DNA of 64,000 bases. Source: Pararge aegeria. Taxonomy: Eukaryota; Arthropoda; Insecta; Lepidoptera; Nymphalidae. The translations under genes were made by a program, and so were the position numbers. The stretch is from positions 6,262,001 to 6,326,000 of the forward strand of contig NC_053200.1 in the NCBI RefSeq assembly GCF_905163445.1. Direction: 5' to 3'. The notes below the pieces were generated by a model. It saw only the letters and a program-made list of their open reading frames with translations, was not told the DNA's origin and searched no databases. Positions 1-12,800 of the stretch are shown here, piece by piece (position 1 is the stretch's first letter; the number at the start of each line of letters is the position of its first letter).

Positions 1-1480
1 AATATTTCCTTTTTAATTTGTTTGATCAATTCATTATCAATGTTATCTATGCCAGGAGCTTTTTTGTTATCAAGTTGCAAGATCAACGATTCTATTTCAG
101 CTTCATCTGTTGGCTGCATGTAGAAAGAGTCTCTCTGGGTTTTTGCTAAATTAAGATTAGCAGCCAGGCTATCTTCATTTTCATTACTACTTTTCAAAAT
201 ATCATCCGCTAATTTGTGCCCTAATGTAGCATAATATTCACCGCACATAGTCAGTGAGTGCGTGCCATTTTTAGAAGATTTTAGGTTTAGTAGCTCTACG
301 GGCTCTGACCTAGCTTTTGTTAAGTGACATATATTTTTAAGCGATTTCCAGAGTTTTTTTGGAGACTTGCTGTTTTTCTCCAGCTCATATTCCTCGAAAC
401 TGGCCTTTAGGTTACGTAAAAGTCTGTTGCAGAAATTGCGGTACCTTGTGTATGTTAACTTAAGAATACTGTTACTCGGATCTGCTTTGTGCTGTTTGTG
501 CAGTTTATCACGGTGCCTCATGCATCGAATGAGACCCGGTGTTATCCACGGTTTTAAGTTATATTTAGAACGGCTTAAATTTACTATAATAGTGTGTTTA
601 TTTATTACGCCCATCAGTAAGCTAAGGAATAATGGTACTGCTACATTAATGTCACTGCAGCTGGAAATCTCAGCCCAGTTTGCGTTGATAAGTTCGTTTT
701 TAATAGCGTCTATATTTCTTTTAAACCTTTTACGGGGTAGACGATTTTTATATCGAACATTTTTGAGAGCTAGTCCACAGAGGACGATGTTATGGTCCGT
801 AATGTCAGATTCACATACTATGCCAGTAACTCGACCACTAGTTTTGACCATAATGTGATCCAAACAAGCCCTACCCCTTGTTGGAAGTGTAATCGCGGGG
901 ATAAGACCATGTTCTGCGTTCAGACATAAATACTCTGTATTCAATCCAAGGTTATTCGACGTAATATTTATATTAATGTCGCCGCACAGAACTAAGTTTG
1001 GCTGCTCTTTTATCGTATGTAAAAGATCATCCAAAGATTCTAAAAATTCATTAGAATGACTTACAGACGGCGATCTATATATTCCGAGAATTGTAATAAG
1101 GTTTCCTACTTTGACCTGTAGGCAGTCATAGTCAGCAGTGCGTGGTTCCTGCACAGACGCACTATACGAATTTTCAATGTATATAACTACTCCACTATTT
1201 TGATTTCTCATGGTGGTGGTACTATAAGAGGTATAACCAGTAATTTGAGGTATGATTGAGGACTCATTAAGCCAGCATTCACTTAAAACTATAGCGTCTA
1301 TTTTTGTTTTAAAACGTGAAAGAGTTGCATAAAAGCTATCAAAGTTTTTATCCAGACTTCGTATGTTAAAGGCCAGTATTTTGAAATTAAGTTCTGGGCT
1401 CAAACTAAAATTACAAATCTCAGGAGAAGAGAAAGAGTGACAATTTATTTGCAATTCGTCTAACTCAGCACTAATGGTAT
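1..1480 (-). mobile_element. Non-LTR retrotransposon ORF2: endonuclease and start of reverse transcriptase (partial)
   Basis: Reading the minus strand from about 1480 to the window edge gives one frame that appears continuously open, with the signatures of an apurinic-type (exonuclease-endonuclease-phosphatase) LINE endonuclease. In order these are FNIRSLDKN, LSECWL, GVVIYI, LGIYRSP, LVLCGDINI, LDHIMVK and SDITDHNIV, then a linker, then KKAPGIDNID, which is the first conserved block of a LINE reverse transcriptase. The endonuclease nicks target DNA and the RT copies the RNA there; both act in the nucleus. The rest of the RT lies left of position 1. The style is Jockey/CR1-like. An ORF1 remnant (1988-2308) lies upstream on the same strand, so this may have been a near full-length insertion. 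The roughly 500 bp between the two ORFs is AT-rich and unrecognised. Confidence 0.8.
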
Positions 1481-1987
1481 TTGTATCGCCTTTTAAAATT
1501 TAATATTAGGTAAATAAAGGTTAAAGTGAGATTAGGGTTGAATATTGTCACTCTAAAAGGTCCTTTGTAATAAGTGTATAGATACGGGTTGATATTAAAA
1601 TTATTTGTACATTTAAAAAATCGAGCAAATTTCCAAATTAATAAAATATAAATTTCATGGTGTAATATATTTAGTGATAATAAAATGTGTATAAATAAAA
1701 ATAAATAGGGATTTAGTTTTGATAGCCGCGTAAATATGATAAATAAAAGATAAATGTTTTTCTTAATATCGTAACACAAGTAAATAGTTAACCAATGGAT
1801 ATTACATAGACTTCCATAAACACAACAATTGTAAATGTTTTTTATAATGTAACCGTTCGAAGAATAATGGCATGGCCCTAGACGAGAAGATAGATCATGG
1901 CTCCCAAACCCGAATGCCGGAGCAGAACAATAATGCAAGGACGTCACAGTAACAAGGCGTTTTCTTGAAAAACTTACTTTTCCTGTT

Positions 1988-2308
1988 TTATGCCGAAAGG
2001 ATAGCAATGAGATCATCCTGACTACGTATTGGACGAGCCGGCTTGCCTTCACGATGCCTGACGAATATAGTCCCCTGAGAACACCAGCAGTGTAAGAAGC
2101 CCAGTTGTTTGGCTTTAGATCGTGCTTCACGAAAAAGTTCGCGGTTTTGCTTAGTCAGCCGCTCATTATAGAATATCTTTTGGGCAGGACCTGGCAGGAC
2201 TTGTCTGTCTTTTATGGTATCGTGTTGAAAAAGATACTGAATCGTACTAGCTATTAGTGATTGTGGAAATGAAGTCAAAATATTAACTGCTATGTTTCCT
2301 GTCAGCAT
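1988..2308 (-). mobile_element. LINE ORF1 remnant, FP-type C-terminal domain
   Basis: This 106-codon minus-strand frame contains LTSFPQSLIAST, IKDRQVLPGPAQ, RLTKQNRELFREAR and GTIFVRHREGKPARPI. That pattern (LT..NRELF..AR, C..G.I.VR...G.P...I) is the C-terminal FP-like domain found in ORF1 proteins of many lepidopteran LINEs, where it follows a zinc finger and coiled coil. Those upstream parts are not seen, so the copy is 5'-truncated or frame-broken. It lies directly upstream of the endonuclease ORF2 at 1-1480 on the same strand, which supports one element. It is not a host gene. Confidence 0.65.
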
Positions 2309-2580
2309 TGCCTTCCAAACCGAATACGAAGTTTATTCTTTTATTTTAAGTGCATACATTCATATCAAGCAACAAAGTCGCTACTTAAGTAACTTGTTGA
2401 CAGCTTGCTCATAGATTAAATACAAGACTACCTGGAATGGGAGTTCTAGGACACCACCAGTAAAAATTATCACTAATAACTGGACGAGACATTATTTGAT
2501 GAGCACCTACTCGCCCAATAACGTCTAGTTCATTTTTCATATAAAAATAACCATAAAAAACATATATGGCAGCATGGCAT

Positions 2581-2624
2581 AATGGCAGCTTTTTGCATAC
2601 ATCGGTTTGCAAAAAGCTGCCATT
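2581..2624. repeat. Perfect 17-bp inverted repeat (short hairpin)
   Basis: The left arm 2581-2597 (aatggcagctttttgca) is the exact reverse complement of 2608-2624, with a 10-nt loop. The surrounding sequence is AT-rich and carries no recognised gene. It could be a tiny palindromic duplication or a hairpin RNA; nothing else supports a microRNA. Confidence 0.75.
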
Positions 2625-3181
2625 TCAAATGTATGTAGAATAGTAAGAAAGTTTTTGCAGGTTGACGAAAGCATAGGTTTAACATTAAAATACAATATAA
2701 AAACACACCACATGCTGCATTTACTTGGTTATGGCCCGTAAATGCAGTTAAAACCAGCCAAGAGCTGAGAAATACAAACACTTCCAAAATAATAAAAATA
2801 TACTTTATTGGGCACGAAGAAACAAGTACAATTATAATTATATACAAAAAGACACATTATCAGTTAAATGATCTAAGCAATTGTTACAGCAATCTGTGCT
2901 TAGATAAAAAAAAATACGATATGTAGAAAGTGAAAAACTTGAATTATTGGAGAAGAAGAAGAAGAAGAAATACTTTTTTGCACACAAACATCGAAATATA
3001 CATAAAATATAGAATAAGCAACAGAACAAAAATTTATTGTTAGGTTAAAATTGCCTAAACTTTATTCCCCAAGTCAATACTTAGTTGTTGCAATATTTAA
3101 TATAAAGTTGTTTTATTTTGAATAAAATTTGAATGTGCAAAACGGAGGTTGTCCCACGATAAGGTTTAATTTTACGATAAT
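2625..3181. other. AT-rich spacer, no gene seen
   Basis: This stretch holds a short GAA microsatellite near 2952-2969 and a weak 9-bp stem (ctgcattta / taaatgcag) near 2712-2745. The short frames here have unlikely protein composition. Confidence 0.6.
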
Positions 3182-4770
3182 TGTAACGTAATAAATGTCT
3201 ATTTAATTACGTTACATAAATTTTATAAAATAATATTGTTGGAATTTGCGCGCGGGCAATCTTCCGAAATGTCGCGAAACTGGTATCCCGGCGCGAGGGG
3301 AGCGGTGCGCGGGGACCAACCGCGCTCGCGGCTTTCTAACTTCGCACGGCTCGTCAGTCGCCCAGAATTTCTACCTGAGACTGGACGCCGCGCGGCCGCT
3401 GTGCGGCCGCCGCATTTTTTTACGACTCTCATCTGATTGCTGTTTTTTTGCCTTAGACCTTAAGGATACTTACCCTCGAGCTATCTAAACCCCGTGTATC
3501 GGGGTTCGAGTTAAGCACACACACCAATTTCACCACTACAAACTTTGAAAGCAAAATAATGACCATTATTACCACGTAGAGGGCGCCAGTGTAGCTGGGC
3601 CTAGTTATGGTCTAGTAAATTAGGCCGGTCAAATAAATTAATTCCAAAAAGTGTAGTGGGCGAGTACTGCCCTTGTAGCCGTTGATTGCGTGGCCCAGAA
3701 GGAACAGGCGAAGGCGAGGTGGTCTTCAGCTGCACCAGGAGACGGCACGTTGACGGTGACGTCGACAACCACAGGGAGTCGAACCCGGAACTTGAAACTT
3801 GAAACTTGAAACTTGAAACTTGAGACTTGAGACTTGAGGCGAGGCAGGCGAAGACGAGGTGGTCTTCAGCTGCACCCGGAGATCGGCGTCGGAGGTGACG
3901 TCGACAACAGTAGAGAGTCGAACCCGGAACTTGGGTTTGAACTCGAACTTGAAGCGAGGAACTCGAACCCTGGAATTTTCGTCCAGCGTGTGAAAAATAA
4001 TTCCGCTTCAACTAGTCTGATTGCAAACACGTGGCTCAGCTAAGCAGCAAGCACTGCGCAAGATGGCGGATGCGTTGTTCACAATCAGACGGAGTTTACA
4101 TTATGAGAGCGTGAGAAGCATTAAAATAAAACAAAAGACATTAAGACTAATATTAATTAAAAGATAGCAAATAGCAAAAGGTACGTGAGGTTATTAGCAA
4201 AATACAGAGAACTACTATAGTATGAGAATCTGGGAATTTATCGAAATAGGAGACTTAATTATAAAAAAATAGGAATTAAAACATTTAGATGAAATTTTAA
4301 CAAAGAATATGCAAGGATTAAGCCAAATATGATCGATTGCATGGGTCAATGTGCGAGAACAAAGAACAAAGGCAACGAGCGTAATGGCCGACCCGCATGC
4401 GTGTAATTTACCTAATTAAAAGATATTCTAACGTCTAAACTTTAAGGAATCGTTCAACACTTACCCGATACACGGGGTTTAGATAGCTCGAGGGTAAGTA
4501 TCCTTAAGGTCTAAGGCAAAAAAACAGCAATCAGGTGAGAGTCGTAAAAAAATGCGGCGCGCGGCGTCCAGTCTCAGGTAGAAATTCTGGGCGACTGACG
4601 AGCCGTGCGAAGTTAGAAAGCCGCGAGCGCGGTTGGTCCCCGCGCACCGCTCCCCTCGCGCCGGGATACCAGTTTCGCGACATTTCGGAAGATTGCCCGC
4701 CCGCAAATTCCAACAATATTATTTTATAAAATTTATGTAACGTAATTAAATAGACATTTATTATGTTACA
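3182..4770. mobile_element. Long-TIR (foldback-like) element with GC-rich arms
   Basis: A left arm of about 320 bp (3182-3504) recurs inverted at about 4468-4770 with only a few changes; the right arm lacks a short GC-rich segment near 3400-3415. The ends read tgtaac...gttaca and are flanked by taat on both sides (3178-3181, 4771-4774), a possible 4-bp target duplication. The arms are CpG-rich, unlike the AT-rich flanks. Frames of 60-80 codons on both strands of each arm are mirror images and no conserved protein is seen. The core (3505-4467) carries tandem duplications and no transposase. It could be a non-autonomous foldback DNA transposon, or an element with inverted LTR-like arms (rearranged or DIRS-like). 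Confidence 0.75.
3700..3935. repeat. Imperfect ~140-bp tandem duplication plus cttgaaa/cttgaga minisatellite
   Basis: Inside the long-TIR element, the block 3700-3795 (gcgaggtggtcttcagctgc ... gagtcgaacccggaacttg) recurs at about 3845-3932 with scattered substitutions. Between the two copies a 7-bp unit (cttgaaa or cttgaga) repeats about seven times (3789-3838). No coding potential was recognised. Confidence 0.75.
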
Positions 4771-4774
4771 TAAT

Positions 4775-6849
4775 AACATATTATATCAATGTTTAAAATA
4801 ATGAATTTCGAATTAAGTTCCAGATCAAAATGCATTTTGAACTAGGCAAGAACAATGAATAATATTTCGAACGCAATTTTAATTTGAATTCCACACAGTA
4901 TAAAGCAGGTGAAATTGCATCGAGAATTACCTCAAATTATGGTCACAATAACGACCATCATAATATGAATATGCATTGGAAAAAGTGTATCTTTCGAGAA
5001 TAAACGCAGACTTCAGAGCGGTGGGCGGAATGATACGAGAGTCTAATATAGCTCTATTATCAACGAAATTCTTTCGGGAATACTGACGTGACGTGACGAA
5101 GACGATGACAATCCAACTTGGTAATTAATCAATTGCTTGAAATAGATCCGTAGAACATAGATTATATAAGTATATGTAACCTGGCTCCTTCTTTGTTTAA
5201 TGAATCAGCAATTTCAAATTAAAATTCGAAACATACTTAGAATTTACTACTACTGTATTTGGAAAGCACTACAAATTAAGAAAATAAAAGAAGAATAGAT
5301 TTTGATAGAAACACAGAAGGCGGCTTTATAGCTTAATAGGGATGGCTGCCAGACAAACTTAGGATTCGAAGAATATGATAGACTAGCCAACATGTGGTTT
5401 TTAAATATTAAAAGAAGGTTCTTGATTCATTTTAATTCATAGTCGAAACAGTTACTTAATTAAAAAAAATTCAAACTTGCAATTTGAGAAATTTTTGTGT
5501 GAACAAAAAGCGTGAAACTCCCGTGAGCGTATAGAAGAAGCACATAGATAAATAAATAATGTAGCATTTGTGCATCCAAAGTAACAATCCTACTAAGTCG
5601 AAGAGAAAGTCTTGACCAATACAAGAAAAAAAACGGGTGTTGATCGGATAGCGCCCGTCAGAACGAAGTTCCTCACGCCTTTTCTTCAACTCTGAATGTA
5701 AAATTCTCATTAAATCATGAGAACTGTTTATTTTCCTGGGATAAAAAGTAGCAAATTTTATGCTCTGTCCTTTTAACTAACTCTATGTAAAAATCAAGCA
5801 AATAATTAAACAAACTTTCTTACTTATAATATAAGTAAGATGAATCTGTGATATGTCGATATGTATAAACACAAAAATACCAGAGATTATCAACAGTCAA
5901 CTATCGGAAAAATAAAATGCAAGTTTTTTTTCATTTTTCGGATGGACACTTGCCGATAACCACCTGAGGGGTTGCTACGGCGTCCCCGGGGGAGTGGAGC
6001 GAGAGCTCGCCTTGAGAAGAGGCTCGACGATATCGGGGGAGGAGGAGCCTGTGACTTTGCCTGTGCTCCCCTTATTTAATATAGAGTATAATAGAGTTTA
6101 GTAATGCCCTTGACTAAAAAAAATAGTTTTCCTTCGGGGAGGCCTTCAAGCTACTCGTCATTTCACCTGGCGGGAAATAATTATATAATTTGCAAATTAT
6201 ATCAAAAAACCTTTATTACAGCAAAAATAAGATAGTTTATCAAAATGCCTAATCACATTTTACGTTTTTGATCACTGACGTAATTTTTGGTCTCATTCCT
6301 AATATTTCTGCCTTCTTCTTCACGTTTTATGCTATTCTGTGGTAGTTTTTTGACACTATGTCAATTGTCATTCGTGACATACGGCTTTGACAGTAATAGT
6401 TTGTTTTGTTCTCATTTATTCTGAAATGCTTTTATTTTAATTTGTTTTAAAATAAGCCCATGCTCACTGAAAGATCATAAAAGTTAGTAACCGAAATCTA
6501 GAATAAATTCAGATGCCATGCCATTTCAAATAACCTAATAGTTAATAATTACCTGATACCCTAATTATTTTATTACCGGTCTATTGATTGTTATCTCACT
6601 GTACGTACTGAACTCCGATACGCCGATAATATTACCAATAACTGCAATTCAATATGAATTACTTAATCCGCCATTCCGGAATATTGCGTAGGAAATGACC
6701 ATGCCGCAATGGGAACACAATTATTATGTGTAAATGCGTAAACAAACAGTATTAGTTATCCGGTTAACTGAGTGAGGTGTTTTTTGTGCTGTGTTTAAAA
6801 AAAAAGAAAACTAATTATTCCAGCTGTGTATGATAAAAAACCTTCCACC
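4775..6849. other. Spacer and presumed promoter/5' UTR of PIGG
   Basis: Mostly AT-rich DNA without a recognisable gene. A GC-rich island at about 5940-6180 (ggcgtccccgggggagtgg and following) stands out and looks like a decayed transposon tail. No TATA box or transcription start could be assigned. The PIGG start codon at 6850 sits in ACCATG, close to the eukaryotic initiation consensus. Confidence 0.4.
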
Positions 6850-9800
6850 ATGTTGTCTTGGATCCAACAAAGATGGGCAGCTTTATGGCTGTTAGTTGCA
6901 GCCCATGGTGCATTGTGTCTGTTTTTGTATGGTTTTTTCCCACTGAAGTATCATTCGGGTAAACTGGCTCATATGGATGACCTTCCCAATTTCATTAATG
7001 GTGTCAGGTAAGTTTTAATTTATGTTTTAAGTATCTAGATTGAAATAATTTACTGAACCTTCATGAAATATCTAAAATTCATTTGTATGTATGGATCAAC
7101 ATGCACTCAAAGGCACTAAGGAAGCCAACTTATCAATGCATAAAGGTGGCTCACTTCTGATCCTTAATCTTATTCCCAAAAAGTGGTATATTTTATTATA
7201 ATAAACAAGTTCTCTTGGTTGACCTCCCTAGCTCAGTTGTGAGCACTGTGATCTTATGAATTGGAGGTCCCCACTTAAGCGCTTTCTTAAGTGGGGACCT
7301 CCAATTCAGGCAGGGGTTATTTGGGGAATTTATAATTGCTTAATTTTCTCTGGTTTGGTCTGACAAAAAAGTGATTTTGCATTCAGGTATGATGCCACAT
7401 AGAAACTGATCAGGGCTATGTATTCAATTTGACGGCCGACTGGTGCAGTGGGCAGCAACCCTGCTTTCTGAGTCCAAGGCTGTGGGTACGATTCCCACAA
7501 CTGGAAAATGTTTGTGTGATGAACATAAGTGTTTTTCAGTGTCTGGGTGTTTATCTGTATATTATAAGTATAAATGTATATTATTCATAAAAATATTCAT
7601 CAGTCAACTTAGTACCCATAACACAAGCTACGCTTACTTTGGGGCTAGATGGCGATGTGTGTATTGTCATAGTAAATTTATTTATTTATTGAATTTACCT
7701 GCCCTACCCCTAACTGGTTATAATTTTGGACTGCAATAAAATACTTGTAGTTGAATAAGAATAAAAAAGCTGTCACGGATGCCACTGCTAAGAGATTATG
7801 GAGTCTGTACTATGTGTCTGGCTGCACAACACAGACAAAGCCTAAAAGGTACTCACCGCTTGTGGAGGTATGAGGTATCTATAGTCAAATGGATGTGCAC
7901 ACAACTGAAGTTTTAACTAATATATAATTTAGTGGTTAGTGTGAAACAAACCACTAAATGATTTATTAAATAAATAAAATAGCCTTTTATTTTGGAGTAA
8001 GAGTTACATCATATTTTACATTTAATTTTTTTTATTAGAAATCTCTTAACTCTGTGTGCATAACAGTGAAGGCCTCTTCAAGCTCTTGCCAGAGATTGAG
8101 ATCCTGTGACTCCTTGAGTTTTATAAGAAAAATTGATAATTTTTTCAGTATTGACGGCCATGAAGTATATAATTCTGGTGAGAACAGTGTAATACTGATG
8201 GTGATAGATGGCTTGAGATATGACTTTGCCACTGAGGAGTACATGCCTTTCATGGGTGAACTGCTGAAAAATAAATCTGGATGCATTTATGTGTCCGTTG
8301 CTGAACCACCAACAGTTACAATGCCCAGGATTAAGGTAAACAATTGAATTTTCCCAGAGCATAATAATAATAGATTAGTTTTTTTCCTGATATTAAAACT
8401 GAAGGTTAGCATGAACTGTTAGATCCCGCAATATGAATTTCATGATAATTTTTCCCTACATAGGTACTCTTAGTTTATTCAGAGTTTTTTGAAATCTGGT
8501 GTACTAAATGTTAATTTAGTTTTTTTTTATATATGTTAGAACTAATAATACTCACTTATTAATCACAAGACCAAAGAAAAAAAAATCTCTAATGATTATT
8601 GATTTTATACATTCTTAATGTAATTTGTAGAGTAAGTGTAGAATTTTTTTCTTTAAATATAATTGTTAAATATAAACTTAAACAAAATAAGTTAAAGTAA
8701 CACAGTAACATAAATTTGTTTCCACAGTAAACCTTAATTTTTTTATTTATAATTTAAATAAAAAAATATTCAATTAATAAAATAACTATACTTTAATGAA
8801 ACATATATTTAATCGAAAATGTTATACACAGTCACCAGAAAGGAAAAAGGAGAAAGCACAGTGGAGGCGCACTATAAACTTCTGGAGGGATATATTCGCA
8901 AGTGTCACTTTATGTAATTATATCACTGACATAAGTGTAACAAGCATAAAGTGAGTCAACTTGACGCCAGCGTCTGTAGGCTAGCTCTATTTTACTCGCG
9001 TGCAGGTACTCTCTATGAGTATACAAAGAGGCTGACTCACTTTATACTATATTCCACTTATGTCACTGCTTTGCTTGGTTTGGGGTAGCGTCCAAAGAAA
9101 AAACTTAATTCAACAAGTTTCACAATATATTTGTATGTGGAACAAAAACTCATTTGAACACATATATCCATAGTAATTATTTTATTACAAAATTCATGAT
9201 TCATTTATCTCAGACCTTATGATAAATTAAAATAGTGTTATCACACATATCTAAACTACATCTATCACAGTTAACTAAATTGTCACATATCTCGATCTCT
9301 TCTTTTAGATCTGTCACTTTAGTTTAGTTTGGAGATTTGTGTACAACAGAATTCACACCAATATTGTAAAAAGCCAACTATATAATTAATTTTTAAGTTA
9401 CTCGATATCGATATCGCAGAACTCAATCTATCCATCGCATTCTGGTTCCAAGAAGTTAGAGCTGGAGCATGGATTGACCAATTCTTGCGGCCGTTTCTTA
9501 GCTTGATGCTAGTTTGTAAATTTTTACTATTTCGTTGGTAAAGATTTTATTTATACGGCCCTTAGTCAACAATGCCCTGAACTCAGGTGTATAGATTGTT
9601 CATGCACTCAGCACTTATGCAATCTTTTTATGATTTCTATCTTTGGATTAGTATAATCCATGCAATTGTAGTTATAGGAAAGGGGCATCTAATTCGTAAA
9701 ACCCTTGCGTGATACAGAATATTCCAATTCTAAATACCAAAACCAATCCGGTTTCTTTTTTTTTTTTTAATAAATGTAAAAACAGTTTGAAATTTTTTCA

Positions 9801-12800
9801 AAGCCACTAATATATTAAGTTTTTTCTTTGGTGTTGTGATTTATTACATTGTACTCGTAATCATTAAGTTTATCGTCATCTAGATGTATACACAGTTTTT
9901 TTTATCATCGAACACGGAGTTCTTTAATCTTTTCGATCCACTGTAACTAAGATATTCTATTCTAAGTTTACCACACCAGCGATAAAAAATCAAAACATTA
10001 ATTTCTGCATTTAGAAATTTGTTGATGAAACTTTTTCGACGTATAAAAACTGTAGGTCTCGAAAGGACGGAGTAGCACAGTATATAGAGGCTATGTATGT
10101 CCCTTTCTACGAAGGTTAGTAAGGGTCATAACCCCGCCCCGCACCACCCCTCTTTTACTACTCCTTTACTCATGAGATACCTTAATTCTAAGAGTTCCTT
10201 TTATACATTATACCGTTTGTTCGTGGCGCACCATCCATCTTTTTCTTTTAGGGCCCTAAAAATAAACGTGGAATATAGTCTGAATAGTTATTCAGTGTTA
10301 TTTGAAAGGTGCTCTCAATTGAAGTGTAAAAACCCCAAGTCAGGCCCATTATTAAGGACTCTAATAATACAAATATTCTAAGTTCTAAGCTCATGATTCT
10401 AAATGCAAAATGCCAAATGTAAGGTTGATCGGCGTATAACTTTATGACGTTAAGTAATTTTTGACAAAGGAGACGTAGTTCAACCCACTACGGGTACGGG
10501 TCTCCTTCTATAATGAGAAGGGATTAAGGCCGTAGTCCACCACGTTGGCCCAGTGCGGATTCGTGGACTCCACACACATTTGAGAACATAAACTCATTTA
10601 AATCTAAAAAATGTCATATAATTCTGTTGAATATATGCTCAATAGTCCTTAAGACTTTATTGCGACGATATTACATTTATTACGAAAAGATAACTTAACT
10701 AAGATATTGTTTTCATGGCAAGCTTTATCTGTTATCTCTGTCTGTCTGGTTTCAAAATAAGAGTGCCACAAATCGTGGATTACCAATCCCACTTGTGATC
10801 TTATCCTCACGAAATGCTAGCACCTCACGAGTTTGATTATAATAAACCTTTTTAACAAAACGTATAACATTTAATTTATGAACAATTCCAATCAGTAATT
10901 AATATAGCCGGCACTTGTCTGCATTACTTTCCAAATGCATTGCAAAAGTTCCTACTTGATTCCAACGTATTGTATTAATTAATGGATTTTGTAACGTTTG
11001 TAATGCATTATTAGCAAGCATTATTAGCAAGCATTATTAGCAATAAACATATCTTTCAATGTAGCAGTAATACGCTTTAGTAACCTTTATGTTTCCAAGG
11101 TTTTTTTTTTTTGAGGATTTATGTATGAGGGCACGGGTCGTCTCCCAGAATGAGGAGGTTTAGGTTGTAGTCCACCGCGCCGGCCAAGTGTGGTTTGGTA
11201 GTCTTCACACACGCCTTAAAGAACGTTATGGGGAACTCTCATGCAGGTATCCTCACGATGTTTACTTTCACTGTTAAAGCAAGTGATATTTTACATTCCT
11301 TCAATTAAAAACGCACATAGCTCCGAAATCGCATGCCGGGATCGAGCACGGTCACTCCTAAAGGCAGGCCGAGATCTAACCACTAAGCTATCACCGCTTT
11401 TTATTAGTAGTAATTCTTATGCCCGTTTTTACTAACGACGGACAAGGTCTAAGTAAATAACGCCTAATCAAAGAAGATTCTTAGGCATACATTGACCTTT
11501 TCTCACTAGGCAACCCATATAACCTAACTTGTCTATGGTTCTTGCCGCAAGGTGTGGTATCATCCAATTTAAGCATTTCCTAGGTTTAGTGAAAATGGGC
11601 ATTAGTCTTGTATGTAGTTGGTACTGTTTTTCTAATCACGCGCCAAACAAACACATGTTGAACACGTGGAGTGTCGACACCGCGACGCGTATATTAGTTT
11701 GGGTGTTGCATGTATGTTGGTACAATCTTTTTTGATGATTAAATGCCTCGTTGGTCTCGCGGTTAGTATATGCGACAGCGGATGAGGAGGTCCTGGAGTC
11801 GGTTCAAAATTGTTAGATATTACATATTTCTGTTTAGAAATTCACAGTACGAGACTGAGGTTAGGAAGTAGACGTTGTCCCTTCTCGTGCCATGTTAAGC
11901 CATATACCCTGATTATGGTAGGGTTTCAACGCTGACATGTGATAGGTTATAATAGTTGAAACCAATCCTCATTGGAATAGTGTAGTGGACTCTAAAACCA
12001 TATCAATAAAACCAATAGGCTGAGGTCTGAGGATGATAATGATTCAATTGGCTATTCACTGGCCCGATCGGAGATCTGACTTAGGACCTCGTGTTCTTCA
12101 GCCGTAAATACTCACCACTAGACCAACGAGGTATACAGTAACAATTGTTAAATTTTTACAATGCAGCTTCTGTGGATTGAGAATTTTAGTTTCGTTATGA
12201 GTGCCTAGTAGTTCTGCCTACGCGACGTTTGTTTATTCGATCGCGTGAAACCGAAAGAGCGACATCTAGTGACAATACTGTTTCCAACTATTAGTAACTA
12301 GATGGCGCCCTCTGGGAAAGGGTATTGTCACTAGATAACACTCTTTCGATACCATACAAATCGTAGTGAACTTTCATCGAATAAGTAAACGAAGTAGCTA
12401 GAAAATCCACACTTGGCACTTGGGGGAGCTTAGTGTGAGATTTTCCGCCTACGTTTACTTATTTGTATACTATTGAAAGAGCGCCATCTAGTTACAATAC
12501 TGGGAAACCTTACTGTCACTAGGTGGCACCCTATCGATACCATACAAATCATAGTGAACTTTCACGCCAACGAATAATTAAACGTAGTAGCTAGAAAATC
12601 CACGCTTTGCACCCGGGAGTGCTTACTGAGAGATTTTCCGCCTACGTTTACTTATTTGTATATAATCGAAAGAGCGCAATCTAGTTACAATAGTGTTAAA
12701 CCGTACTGTCACTAGGTGGCACCCTATCGATACCATACAAATCGTAGTGAACTTTTACGCCATCGAAATAGTAAACGTAGTATGTAGAAAATCCACACTT

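Noticed and set aside
1471..2130. 219-codon minus-strand frame
   Set aside because: AT-rich, low-complexity composition (runs of I, L, Y, N) spanning the gap between LINE ORF1 and ORF2; no domain seen.
3236..3488. Overlapping 66-80 codon frames on both strands, repeated at 4479-4779
   Set aside because: They are mirror translations of the two inverted arms of one element; there are frames on both strands and no conserved protein.
7443..7739. 98-codon frame starting MQWAATLLSESKAVG, with similar frames at 14047, 19226 and 49759
   Set aside because: All are translations of the SINE A head and body.
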